Part shown: positions 28,070 through 37,479 of the stretch, piece by piece | How positions within the stretch are numbered: the first letter of the stretch is position 1 | How the letters are laid out: every line of letters begins with the position of its first letter | From: an uncultured bacterium | GTDB taxonomy: Bacteria; Armatimonadota; UBA5829 | Length of the DNA stretch: 64,000 nt | NCBI GenBank assembly: GCA_938074205.1 | Contig: CALJES010000003.1 | Coordinates: 186,001-250,000 of the forward strand | Direction: 5' to 3' | Translations under genes and position numbers: made by a program | Notes under the pieces: generated by a model | Database searches by the model: none | Told to the model about the DNA's origin: nothing | The model's input: the letters and a program-made list of their open reading frames with translations, nothing else

Positions 28070-30202
28070 ATGTGTCGCTACAGGTTAGCGCTCACGCTCA
28101 TAAGTCTGTTTCAAGGATTCCTTTGGGGGTCTATTGCGAGCGCAGGTTGGAGTCCCGAAGTCTGCATTACGCCTGGAGCAGTGGGAGCGAGTGCTCCTGC
28201 CGTGGCTGCAGGCCCGGACGGCCGTGTGCACTGTGTATATCCCTTGCAAGCTTCCGGAGGACAGCTCAATCTCATTTATCGGTGTTGGGATGGACTCAAC
28301 TGGTCCCCGCCGTATGACTTGCCGAGTCCGAACTTTAAAGAACCTGAATGTGACATAGCTGTAAGCTCCGACAATCATGTTCACGTTGTGGGCATTTGGC
28401 GGGTCGACGGAACCACCAACACACCGTACACCGTGTATTATTGGGAGCACAACGGGTTAGCTTGGACTGGTCCCACTATGATAAGCCCTGGCGCTGGCAC
28501 CGACGCAGACTCCTGTAAAACACCCAGAATCGCCGTAGACCGGTTCAACGACGTTCATGTAGTTTGGACCCAGGGTAATATGACCGGCGGGGCAGGTGAC
28601 ATCATCTACCGAAAGAGACAGGCTGGTGTCTGGCTGCAGTCGTATAACATTTCACAGAATCCGACAGGATACGCTTATGGCTCCGTATCGCCGGATATAG
28701 CAGTGGATCGGTTTGGAAGCAACGTGCATGTGGTTTGGCACGACGACTCCCTCGGCGGCAATACATTCCAAGTGTGGTATACAAAGAACACTAATCTGGG
28801 CAGCCCGTCTGCTTGGCTTCCGTCTAACCAATGGTTTATGATTTCGTCTCAGACATATGGCAAAGGTCCCAGGATTATCTTGGATCGCGAGGATAGACCG
28901 AGCGTATTCTGGATTGACAAGTTCGGAGGATCTCAAAACGTCCAGGCTTACCGCCGGTGGGATGGCAACTCTTGGACGTCTCCGTTGAACCTTGGAGCGC
29001 AGTGGTTCCAAGACGGAGTTTTTGATACGAACAACGTGCTTCATTACGTATACACTCAGGGCGATCCGTTGGAGCTTTTCTACAGAACCTACGACTTGTC
29101 GACCTTTTCTCCCTCGGAACTGGTATCTGTCGGCTCAGATACGCAGAAGGTCGACTTCGGTGCGCTCGCGCTGGACGGTAGAAATTCCCCCATTGCCGTT
29201 TGGGAGGAACGCAAGGTCGGTTCTCCGGCAAGCATTTTTTATTCAGTAAAGCGCGCCTGTGGTCTGCCAGATCCAGTTAATTCTTTCTTAGCGGAGGCAT
29301 TTGACAGTGAGGTAAGACTTTTCTGGAATAATCCGACGTCGCCTGGATTCTCCGCGACAATGATTCGGTACAAGACAACAAATTACCCCTCAACTCCTAA
29401 TGACGGATACCTCTTGTGCGATAGAAGCGGTCTGCCAGGGGCGGTTGACCAGTTTGTCCACACGAACTTGTCAAACGGAACCACTTATTACTACTCTGCA
29501 TTTGCGCACGACGACTGCGGAAACTTTGCCCCGGCAGTGCTCGCTTCTGCGACTCCGCATCCAATCTCTTGTGCGGGTGCGAAGTCTTTTCCAGACGGCA
29601 CAGCACTGTATCTTCGCGGAAAATCGATTACGGCGGTGTTTCCTGCAGATGGGTGTTTCTATGTAGAGGAACTGGATCGAACTTCAGGATTGCGCGTGAC
29701 GGGTTCAACAGCCGGATTGACTGTTGGGGACATTGTTGACCTCCAAGGGTCAATCTCAACCCGCCTGGTAAGTGGCAAACCCGCCGAAAGACAGTTTGCT
29801 GCATCATCTGTCAAAATCGTTTCTCACTCACAACCCTTGAGCCCTGTTGGTATAGGTTGCCTTTGCGTTGGCGGTGCACCTGTTCTTCCCTATCAGCCAG
29901 GCGTAGTGGACGCGCAAGGTAATCCCGGAATCGGTATAAACACAATGGGTTTGCTTGTTAGGATAGTGGGGAAGGTGACATCCATTGTGGGAAGTTATAT
30001 CTGGTTGGACGATGGCAACCGCATACCTGATGTCAGTGGCAGGGAGGGTGTTTGCGTTAGGTGTCCAAGTGCACCTAACGTAGGAATTGGCGACTTTGTG
30101 AGTGCAACTGGTGTGGTAGAAGGATCGGTGCCTGTCGGTTGGCCTACGAACAGGCGCCAGGTGCGTATACGCGACCTTTCGGATTTGGTGGTGTTCAGGT
30201 GA
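28070..30202 (+). CDS. Secreted seven-repeat beta-propeller protein with Fn3-like and C-terminal beta module (copy 1)
   Basis: A 710-aa exported protein with a signal peptide (cleavage near SIASAGW). Residues about 30-400 hold seven repeats with the core (V/I)H-V(V/Y)-W/Y, for example RVHCVY, DVHVVWTQG, NVHVVWHDD and SPIAVWEER, which suggests a seven-bladed propeller. A fibronectin-III-like segment (about 405-500, with TYYYSAFAHDDCG) and a 200-residue beta-rich module follow. The module contains VGDIVDLQGSISTR, GLLVRIVGKV and GVVEGSVPVGWPTNRR, and looks like two OB-type folds. No function is known. The ATG at 28070 gives a normal signal peptide; a GTG at 28049 is possible. The stop overlaps the next gene in GTGA. 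Confidence 0.72.
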   Translation: MCRYRLALTLISLFQGFLWGSIASAGWSPEVCITPGAVGASAPAVAAGPDGRVHCVYPLQASGGQLNLIYRCWDGLNWSPPYDLPSPNFKEPECDIAVSSDNHVHVVGIWRVDGTTNTPYTVYYWEHNGLAWTGPTMISPGAGTDADSCKTPRIAVDRFNDVHVVWTQGNMTGGAGDIIYRKRQAGVWLQSYNISQNPTGYAYGSVSPDIAVDRFGSNVHVVWHDDSLGGNTFQVWYTKNTNLGSPSAWLPSNQWFMISSQTYGKGPRIILDREDRPSVFWIDKFGGSQNVQAYRRWDGNSWTSPLNLGAQWFQDGVFDTNNVLHYVYTQGDPLELFYRTYDLSTFSPSELVSVGSDTQKVDFGALALDGRNSPIAVWEERKVGSPASIFYSVKRACGLPDPVNSFLAEAFDSEVRLFWNNPTSPGFSATMIRYKTTNYPSTPNDGYLLCDRSGLPGAVDQFVHTNLSNGTTYYYSAFAHDDCGNFAPAVLASATPHPISCAGAKSFPDGTALYLRGKSITAVFPADGCFYVEELDRTSGLRVTGSTAGLTVGDIVDLQGSISTRLVSGKPAERQFAASSVKIVSHSQPLSPVGIGCLCVGGAPVLPYQPGVVDAQGNPGIGINTMGLLVRIVGKVTSIVGSYIWLDDGNRIPDVSGREGVCVRCPSAPNVGIGDFVSATGVVEGSVPVGWPTNRRQVRIRDLSDLVVFR

Positions 30203-32553
30203 GGGGAAATAATTTTCGCTATTTAATTATTTTTTTGACGTCTGCGTTGGTATCAAATATTGGTTTGTGTTGGACGACACCTGCACCGGTTGCCACGACA
30301 TCGCAGGACAGCCTCGACCCGCGAGTCGCTTCTGATTCGACGGGCGCGGCGCACGTGGTTTGGCGGGAACGGGTAGGAGGCACTACGTTCCAAATATGGT
30401 ATACCGCGAACACAAGTGGAACGTTCGCATCTCCAGCTCAGATATCGCAAGGCGGATCAATACACTGTTATTCGCCGGTGATTTGCGTCAATGGCGCTGA
30501 TATTCACACTGCTTGGGTTAGTGATCAGACAGGTTCTAATTTCGAAATTTGGTACCGCAAGTTCTGTGGCGCGTGGGGACCTATTTACAATGCCAGCAAC
30601 ACGCCAATCAAATCACTACGTCCGTCGATAGCTGCAAAAGGGCCTGTTGGGCCGACCGTCACGTGGGACGAGGCATTATACGCTGAAGACAATTATGATG
30701 TGTTCTTCTCTGAGTGGGCCGGCAATGGTTTCAGCACCGCGTTTAACATCTCCGACACTCCTGGCGGAGCAGTTTATGGCTCGGTAAATTCGAGTATTGT
30801 TGTTTCACCGAACGGGGACGTCACAGTAATTTGGGCTGAGCGAATAACCGGTGACTACCACATAAATGCAAGGCGACGCGTGCAGGGATTTTGGTTTCCC
30901 AGACAAGAAATCTCAACCAAAGCAACTGGTCCTGCCACTCCTGGGATGGCAGTCGGTCCCGACAACCAAGTGCATATTGTATACAATGCCGAGGGACAAA
31001 ACTGGTATCAAAAATGGAATGGTTCATCGTGGACGGTTCCCGTTGCTTTACCGGGAAACGTTCCGAATCTGCTGAGACCAAAAATTGCGGTCGACGATTA
31101 CGGGTTCTGCCATGTGGTCGCAGATAAAAGCTCGTACGGCGTTGGAGATATTTGGTATACTACCAACTCGTCAGGTTCTTGGAGCCCGTGGGTAAACATT
31201 TCCAACACTGCAGGGTCTGATTCAATATTCGCAGATATCAGCTACGGGGGAAATATTCTTACAGTCGTTTGGGAGGACAATTCGAATCAGTCTGGCGGCA
31301 CGGGTGTCTATAACACGTGGTATACGCAGCACATAGTGCGCCCTCCAGAGCCGGCGGGAGTCCTTGTTGGAAGAGTAACCGATCAGTTCGGTGCCGGAGT
31401 CTCCGGAGTTACGGTTGGTGCAGGTGCCTTCGAGACGGCTACCGTGACTGGTGGCAGCTACTCTCTAGTTCTTCCTCCGGGTATCTACACCGTCTCCGCT
31501 AACAAGTTGTATTACCTAGGACAAACCGTCTCAAATGTTCAGGTGATGGTAAACCAAACCACCCATCTTGACTTGTCAGTAACTGCAACTCCTCCAAACC
31601 CAGTAACCACCTTTGCGGTGACACCATCTGATGGCATCAACAGACTCGTGTGGACAAACCCCCTAAGTCCCAATTTTGTTGGTACCGTCATTCAGTTCAA
31701 AGAAACTGGTTTCCCGACGGGTCCCAACGACGGCGTGAGACTTTGCGACCGCTTGGCTATGCCAGGCACTTCTGACACTTTCGAGCACACCGGGCTGCTC
31801 AACGGTGTTACTTACTACTATGCTGCTTTCACCCACGATCTGGACGGACACTTTGCGTTGCCGGCATACGCTTCGGCTTCACCACACTTGATCTCGTGCC
31901 TTGAGGCAAAGCTTGCCCCTGAAGGCGCAGTGGTAGATTTGAAACAGAAGGTTGTCTCGGCGGTGTTTCCGACGCTGGGCTATATCTATGTCCAAGATGT
32001 AAACGGCGCGTCGGGTATTCGAGTTGTCTACGGTGGCACTGATGTCAGTGTTGGCGATTTGGTTCATATCACCGGCAAGATAACTACACGCTATGTAAGC
32101 GGTAAGCCGTCGGAGCGCCAGCTTACCCCTATAGAACCGATAGGAAAAATTTCTTCGGGACATGATGTTAAGCCGCGAGGAATGACGTGTCGCACAATAG
32201 GCGGAGCTGCCATTGAGGGTTCACACGCAAAGTTACCTGGCGTAATGGAATATGGCGGTCGACCGGGAATTGGGCTGAACAACATGGGGCTCCTCGTGCG
32301 AGTTGTGGGCAAGGTGATGGCAAAACTCAACGATACTATCTGGGTAGATGACGGGTCGGGTATTCAGGATTATCAGGGTCGCATCGGGGTAATGGTTAAG
32401 TGCCCTGATGCAAACGTGCCCGCTGCTGTCGGCGACTTTGTTATCTTGATGGGCGTGATTGAAGGATCGGTGCCCGTTGGTTGGGAAACCAACAGGCGCT
32501 TTATTCGAATACGTTCGTGGTCCGATTTAAGGAAAATCACAACAGGAAGATAA
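30199..32553 (+). CDS. Secreted seven-repeat beta-propeller protein with carboxypeptidase-regulatory-like domain (copy 2)
   Basis: A 784-aa paralogue of the preceding protein. A signal peptide (YLIIFLTSALVSNIG core) precedes seven propeller repeats, such as AAHVVWRER, DVTVIWAER, QVHIVYNAE and ILTVVWEDN. An extra domain at about 395-480 (GVLVGRVTDQFGAGVSGVTV, then PPGIYTVSA) is of the carboxypeptidase-regulatory-like type and is absent from copy 1. The Fn3-like part and the C-terminal beta module match copy 1 closely, including EGSVPVGW and TNRR. The GTG at 30199 overlaps the previous stop, and this start gives a proper signal peptide; the open frame back to 30139 is not used. A role in surface binding is plausible but unproven. 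Confidence 0.72.
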   Translation: MRGNNFRYLIIFLTSALVSNIGLCWTTPAPVATTSQDSLDPRVASDSTGAAHVVWRERVGGTTFQIWYTANTSGTFASPAQISQGGSIHCYSPVICVNGADIHTAWVSDQTGSNFEIWYRKFCGAWGPIYNASNTPIKSLRPSIAAKGPVGPTVTWDEALYAEDNYDVFFSEWAGNGFSTAFNISDTPGGAVYGSVNSSIVVSPNGDVTVIWAERITGDYHINARRRVQGFWFPRQEISTKATGPATPGMAVGPDNQVHIVYNAEGQNWYQKWNGSSWTVPVALPGNVPNLLRPKIAVDDYGFCHVVADKSSYGVGDIWYTTNSSGSWSPWVNISNTAGSDSIFADISYGGNILTVVWEDNSNQSGGTGVYNTWYTQHIVRPPEPAGVLVGRVTDQFGAGVSGVTVGAGAFETATVTGGSYSLVLPPGIYTVSANKLYYLGQTVSNVQVMVNQTTHLDLSVTATPPNPVTTFAVTPSDGINRLVWTNPLSPNFVGTVIQFKETGFPTGPNDGVRLCDRLAMPGTSDTFEHTGLLNGVTYYYAAFTHDLDGHFALPAYASASPHLISCLEAKLAPEGAVVDLKQKVVSAVFPTLGYIYVQDVNGASGIRVVYGGTDVSVGDLVHITGKITTRYVSGKPSERQLTPIEPIGKISSGHDVKPRGMTCRTIGGAAIEGSHAKLPGVMEYGGRPGIGLNNMGLLVRVVGKVMAKLNDTIWVDDGSGIQDYQGRIGVMVKCPDANVPAAVGDFVILMGVIEGSVPVGWETNRRFIRIRSWSDLRKITTGR

Positions 32554-32634
32554 GTTCAGACTTTAGATTCCAACGAGGCATTCTCAGTCGACGCTCTAGT
32601 TGTCTGGCCGGTTCCCTGCTGGCGGTAAGACCCC

Positions 32635-34062
32635 TTAGTGCTTAATCCCGACCGAAGAGTAGTGTCCAACTCTCTCAATGTCGTCGTGAGATAGATCTAT
32701 ATCGCCTAGTTTGTCTAAATCTGCCACGGGATAGGGAAACGGTCCGGACAGAGGAATTTTGTCAATCCATTTTGCGCGAAACTCAGGATCCTGCATCCTG
32801 CAGGAGCTCTTGTGGCAGGCGTACCCCTCGTGCGATATCATATCCGACCATATTTCCTCCAGGGCTTTCTCGCGCACGTTACCGAATGTCAGCGGCGTGA
32901 AATCGCAAGGGGTCACGTCACCGTAGGCAGTCATATAGAACTGGCACCAGCCTGCATAGCAGCCCACACCGGTAGGACCGTTGACGTGCGCCTGCGTGAT
33001 CACTAAAGGTGGCTTCGTACGGTTGTACTCCTCCTCGAGGCGACAAAGTTCGATCTTATCCTCGTCGGATAAAAGATGCTTACTATCCTCCAGCAAGAGT
33101 CTTCCGGTTGGAACGACGTCAAATATAGTTATCTCGTCGACGCCGATCGATCTTGCTAGCTCGATCATCTGCACTACCTGTCCGTTACGGAGTCGCTCAG
33201 GGGTTGCGTAGGTGGAAATTCCAGCAAGCAGGCCAGCCTCTTTGCACCGTTTCAGTCCTTCGATGGCTTTCTCAAAAGCGCCTGGCAGTTGCCGCATCTC
33301 ATCGTGTGCGTGGGGATCTGGTGAATCAATCGAAACGTGCACGCACCATAGCCCTGCCTGCACCAGTTTTTGCACATTCTCCTCGGTCAGCATCATACCG
33401 TTGGTAAACATCAACGCTACCGCTTCATTCTTATCTACCCACTCAATCAGCTCAAATATATCCGGCCTAAGCAAAGGTTCTCCACCAGTGAAAACAACGC
33501 TTACCACGCCGAGCTTTTCTGCCTCGCGAATTACCTTTTTCCATTCGTCGGTTGAGAGTTCCGGTAAGTCTTTGCGTTTATGTCGGGCAGCTGAGCAGTG
33601 TATACAGTTTGCCTGGCAACGCGTTGTCACCTGCAGTGTGCAAACGGTGGGCTGTGGATGCCCGGTGAACTGAAGCATCAGTCTGCTTCCTAGAAGTTTC
33701 ATCGATGCGTTCGAGGGTACAGGCGGTTGGTAGGATGTAAAAATAAGCGTACCGTTTCGCATTGCGTAGGGCTTGCCCCTTTTCCGGATAGCGGTCTGTA
33801 CGCCTTCCACCGCTTTTTTGGCTAGTGGAAGCATTGCCAGAGGACCGATTGCTCTAGCAGAGAAAGTCCCGTCCTCGGAAACGTCCGTCTCCATTCCCAA
33901 GAGCTCGACTTCATCCATCTCAGTGGCAGCCAGGGCTATAGCCGCCAACCTCAGTATCTTATTGCTTGCAAGGCGAGGACCTAGTGCGCGAGCCAATGGC
34001 CCTATAAACTCCGGCCTGCGTCCTGGTTTCATCTTCAGTAGGCTGAATCTCTGCGTCGCCAT
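32635..34062 (-). CDS. Radical SAM/SPASM-domain protein
   Basis: A 475-aa iron-sulfur enzyme. The radical SAM motif CQANCIHC (CxxxCxxC) is at about residues 148-155, with VVFTGGEPLLRPDI following. A SPASM-type C-terminal region has Cys in GCYAGWCQFYMTAYGDVTPC and in YACHKSSCR for auxiliary clusters. About 140 residues before the barrel have no recognised motif. Such proteins modify peptides or sugars or work in cofactor synthesis; no peptide substrate gene is visible nearby. AGGAG lies 13 nt before the ATG at 34062. A GTG at 34089 is the longer alternative. Confidence 0.85.
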   Translation of the reverse strand: MATQRFSLLKMKPGRRPEFIGPLARALGPRLASNKILRLAAIALAATEMDEVELLGMETDVSEDGTFSARAIGPLAMLPLAKKAVEGVQTAIRKRGKPYAMRNGTLIFTSYQPPVPSNASMKLLGSRLMLQFTGHPQPTVCTLQVTTRCQANCIHCSAARHKRKDLPELSTDEWKKVIREAEKLGVVSVVFTGGEPLLRPDIFELIEWVDKNEAVALMFTNGMMLTEENVQKLVQAGLWCVHVSIDSPDPHAHDEMRQLPGAFEKAIEGLKRCKEAGLLAGISTYATPERLRNGQVVQMIELARSIGVDEITIFDVVPTGRLLLEDSKHLLSDEDKIELCRLEEEYNRTKPPLVITQAHVNGPTGVGCYAGWCQFYMTAYGDVTPCDFTPLTFGNVREKALEEIWSDMISHEGYACHKSSCRMQDPEFRAKWIDKIPLSGPFPYPVADLDKLGDIDLSHDDIERVGHYSSVGIKH

Positions 34063-34109
34063 TACTTGGATAGCACTCCTCAATGTCACAAGCTATCATC
34101 TAAGCCTAA

Positions 34110-34139
34110 ATTATAATGCGCAGTCCTAGAGTCATTCAA
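34110..34139 (-). promoter_or_regulatory. Promoter of the radical SAM gene
   Basis: Read on the minus strand, TTGAAT (34139-34134) and a perfect TATAAT (34115-34110) are 18 bp apart. The start near 34103 gives a leader of about 40 nt before the ATG at 34062, including the AGGAG. Confidence 0.65.
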
Positions 34140-34215
34140 CCAGGTAGAACATCTCGTGGATTAACAAACTGAGGCGCCATTCTCGAACGTGTTATCGACG
34201 AGTAACTTCTTGTTG

Positions 34216-35553
34216 TTAATGTGTACTTGCGATATGCAGCACCCAGTCGTCGTCTGTAGGAGTGTAGAATATTTTCTCGCCGCCGTGGTGCTGGAATTCT
34301 ATACTGCCTGCGAATCTATTTTGGGTAGTTGACCACCATCGAGCTGTATAGTGCCCTTTGTCGATTAGCAGCCCTATCCTTCCACCTTTGGGAAAGTATG
34401 CCACGTATTCCTTACCAGGGTTTGCCATACAGTAACCGTTTGCAGTAGTTACGAGTCTTCTGTTTGGGGCAGAGTGTATAAAATCCCATTTGGACTGCAA
34501 TCTAAACTGCCTGATGTTTTCGCAGATGTCGAAAGGCTTTGCAGACGGCTCACAGTCTTCAATATGAAAGTGTCCACCTGAGACAACGATAATCCAGCAC
34601 ATTCTTCGCAGTAGGGTAGGGTCGCTGACACCGTTTGCAAATTCGTCGATGTTGATAGGTTTTCCTTTTGACCACCGAGGTTCTATGTAGCGGTTTAGCA
34701 CGTCCGGGTTGCGTTCTGCCTCATTGCCGAAGTGCCGATTAATTATATCTACTTCGTCTCTATCGTAAAAGGCTTCCAAATCTTCTTGTAAACTTGAATA
34801 TGAGACAAGTCTCGGGGAATCGGGGTATTTTTCACGGATATAGTCCTTTATGAACCTGCCCCAGTAGGCGGCCCATTCAGGATTGTTGTATGCCCAGTGT
34901 TCGTTTTCGATTTCGTAGATCATATTGGAATACCTGATTGTCTCGTCGATCATCTTGCGGACATATCTTTCCTGGTGGTACCTCAGGTTGGGCTTCTCCT
35001 TGATCTTGTAAAACTCCGGGGTTCCGTCGCCTGAGGAGTCGGGCGTCTCTAGGTTGTTGACGTTATGATCTGAGGCCCACGGGTTATTTCCCCATCGGTC
35101 TTTTGATGGTGGAGACATACCGCACCGATCGAACAGATGAATCTCGCAGTAGATGCCAGCCCGTTCACAACGCGCCATCGCGTCGCGCAGTCGGTTCCAG
35201 TACAGCGGATTCCATACGTTGAAATCGAGCTTATAACCACCTCGACCTCCCCAGAACCCGCCAGGAGTTTTGCTTTCGGCCCAAGGCCAAATGGCAGCGC
35301 TACCGCCCCACGGCAAGAAGTGCCAAACGCGTCCATATGTAATGTGATGGGAGCGCATTTCGGCTATCTGGCGAACATAGTCGCAGTCGCGGGCAGTAGG
35401 AACAACACCTGCGCACGACGCTATTAGGACAGGTTCGCCGGTGGTCGTTTCCTGGAAATACCGTGGGTTCTCAGGGTGAATACGTAAATACGCGCCCGCG
35501 GGATACAGGGAAGTTGCTGTTAGCAGGATCGACAATAATGCGCAGAATTTCAT
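34216..35553 (-). CDS. Secreted TIM-barrel glycoside hydrolase (GH5/cellulase-superfamily-like)
   Basis: A 445-aa exported enzyme with a signal peptide (about residues 1-20, ending YPAGA). The barrel has a likely acid/base Glu in MIYEIENEHW and a likely nucleophile Glu in PINIDEFANG, the two conserved positions of clan GH-A enzymes. The C-terminal 90 residues (GKEYVAYFPKGGRIGLLID onwards) look like the small beta domain often called collagen-binding-like. The substrate cannot be told. The ATG at 35553 is favoured because it begins the signal peptide and matches the predicted transcription start; the frame is open to 35589. Confidence 0.78.
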   Translation of the reverse strand: MKFCALLSILLTATSLYPAGAYLRIHPENPRYFQETTTGEPVLIASCAGVVPTARDCDYVRQIAEMRSHHITYGRVWHFLPWGGSAAIWPWAESKTPGGFWGGRGGYKLDFNVWNPLYWNRLRDAMARCERAGIYCEIHLFDRCGMSPPSKDRWGNNPWASDHNVNNLETPDSSGDGTPEFYKIKEKPNLRYHQERYVRKMIDETIRYSNMIYEIENEHWAYNNPEWAAYWGRFIKDYIREKYPDSPRLVSYSSLQEDLEAFYDRDEVDIINRHFGNEAERNPDVLNRYIEPRWSKGKPINIDEFANGVSDPTLLRRMCWIIVVSGGHFHIEDCEPSAKPFDICENIRQFRLQSKWDFIHSAPNRRLVTTANGYCMANPGKEYVAYFPKGGRIGLLIDKGHYTARWWSTTQNRFAGSIEFQHHGGEKIFYTPTDDDWVLHIASTH

Positions 35554-35559
35554 AGTCGC

Positions 35560-35589
35560 ATCATACCATGCAAAATTGGGTTTGCGCAA
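35560..35589 (-). promoter_or_regulatory. Promoter placing the transcription start at the start codon
   Basis: On the minus strand TTGCGC (35589-35584) and TATGAT (35565-35560) are 18 bp apart, with a TGn extension before the -10 box. Transcription would begin at about 35553, the A of the ATG, so the glycosidase message would be leaderless. Confidence 0.5.
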
Positions 35590-35630
35590 TTGTTTGAACC
35601 AATATTACCGAACACGACTAGGCTATTGGC

Positions 35631-35930
35631 TTAATCCAAAATATCTTGTACTATAATAACCCGAGAACGAGTTTCGGTGTAAGTAGTATGGCAGCCGTAG
35701 AGCCAATCCCCGCTGTGACAGCAGTATGGGCAACCTGTTGCTTGGGGCGGCTTTTTGTACAAAACACTCAACGAAGCAAGCTCATCCGGTACATGCGATA
35801 GATGCTGGTTCTTGAGATGGGAAACGATCTCGCGATAGGGTACGGCATACCAACGGGTTGGATGAAACACGACAATGTCGTCGAACTCAAAGAGGCCCTT
35901 ACTTATCTCAGTCCTGTGAGCTTGCAACAT
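35631..35930 (-). CDS. Possible small protein with Cys cluster, unknown
   Basis: A 99-aa reading frame in an otherwise gene-free stretch of about 500 bp. It contains a cysteine-rich segment, GCPYCCHSGDWLYGCH, that might bind zinc. No ribosome site or promoter is clear, and a plus-strand frame (35802-35993) overlaps it. I do not recognise a family. It may be a remnant or a chance frame. Confidence 0.22.
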   Translation of the reverse strand: MLQAHRTEISKGLFEFDDIVVFHPTRWYAVPYREIVSHLKNQHLSHVPDELASLSVLYKKPPQATGCPYCCHSGDWLYGCHTTYTETRSRVIIVQDILD

Positions 35931-36095
35931 GAATCGAGAGTAAATGCTGGGCTCATAGAAAGGTCACATTGCCTGGGAAAGGCGGCAGATTGACAGTGGT
36001 TGCCCGTTATGGTTGATCGGATGGCATGGTAGAATCCGAACAGTACTGTGTATCACGCAGAAAAGTTAGGAATAGAGGAAGAGGAGATTGTTAGA

Positions 36096-37479
36096 GTGAA
36101 ATTGTCTGGTTTCGCTGGGCGCACCATGGCTGTAATTGTCGCCGTAGTGCAACTTGTGGGCATGTTTTCGGGTGCCGCGTCATTTTAATGATAGGCGACG
36201 GCATGGGGTTCAAACACATGGAAATAGCCAGGAACTATCTTGGTGTTCCGCTGGCAATGGATGGCCTACCTGTAAAATACGCTTGCACGACCTACGAATA
36301 CGGTGGTAACTACTCTTCCTCACTTGCTTGGAGCGATTTCAACTACGTGAAGAGCGGAGCTACCGACTCCGCGTCTGCAGCGACTGCGCTGTCGTGTGGT
36401 GTGAAGACTGACAACGGCAACATAGCTACCAGTCACAACGATGCCGCTCGGCTGCAGACAATGTCCGAATACGCACGTGAGCTGGGATTAGCGGCGGGGG
36501 TGGTTTCAACTGTTCCGTTCAGCCACGCAACTCCTGCAGCTTTTGTAGCTCACAATAACCACCGCGACAACTACACTGCGATTGCACGGGAAATGATAAC
36601 GTCCTACGGCGACGGAAAAGGAGCTCGCGGAAACACGCCAACGATCGATGTTATCATTGGAGGCGGTCATCTGTATTGGGCAAGCAGCTACATTGGGTCG
36701 GGCGAGTACAGTGCTCTCAAGAGCGGCACTACAGGGCAAGGCTGGACATTTGTTGAGCGCAGCCCCGGTGTAAACGGAGCGCTCTAACTTGCATACGCGG
36801 CGGCCGGCGCCTCGAAATTGTTCGAGTTATTTGGTGGTGCAGGAGGAAATCTTGAGTACCGAAACGCTAATGGGGCAGGGGCAAGCCCTGAAAACCCAAC
36901 GCTGGCTGAGATGTCGCTGGCTGCACTTCAGGTTTTGGATTGCAACTCGAAGGGCTTTTTCCTAATGATTGAGGGTGGGCAATTGACTGGGCATCGCACG
37001 CAAACAACATAAACCAGACGATTGGCGAAATGATCGGCTTCGACCAGGCCGTGGCGGCGGTGGTGGAGTGGGTGAGTCAAGTCGATCCTGCGTGGGAGGA
37101 TACGTTGTTGATCGTTACCGGTGATCACGAAACAGGTTACATAACGCGAGCATCCGGTATATTTCCAAACATACCGCTGGCTAGTCCCGGGGCTGGTATT
37201 CTCCCGACAGCGGGCGTGCATTTTGCGTGGAACTCTACTAGCCATACCAACAGCTTGGTGCCCGTGTATGCAAGAGGTATTGGAATACACTTATTCTCAC
37301 AGTTCGCGAAGAACTGGGACCCCGGCTACTCCACATACTACCTCGACAACACGAAAATCAGTACCATCATGAGGCTCGGGGCTGTAACAGAACCGACGAG
37401 TGCGACAGGGTTGTTTATCGCGTTGAGCTGTTTGTTTGCGAGACAGAAATTGATGATCGTAAAAAAACGAGGAGCAAGA
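36096..37479 (+). pseudogene. Broken alkaline phosphatase (PhoA-type) with at least three lesions
   Basis: Pieces of a secreted alkaline phosphatase are spread over changing frames. A GTG at 36096 behind GAGGAG opens a good signal peptide that stops at 36188. The metal-site motif VILMIGDGMG (from 36179) and the nucleophile region GATDSASAATAL lie in the next frame. That frame meets an in-frame TAA at 36785-36787 and continues beyond it (LAYAAAGASKLFELFGG). At about 36980 one base is missing, and the reading moves on with IDWASHANNINQTIGEM and TGDHETGY. The C terminus has EPTSATGLFIALSCLFARQ, similar to a PEP-CTERM sorting signal. Conservation between the breaks is high, so the damage is recent or reflects sequencing error. 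Confidence 0.85.

Noticed and set aside
35802-35993. 63-aa plus-strand frame in the gap before the phosphatase
   Set aside because: No ribosome site, no promoter, and it overlaps an equally weak minus-strand frame.
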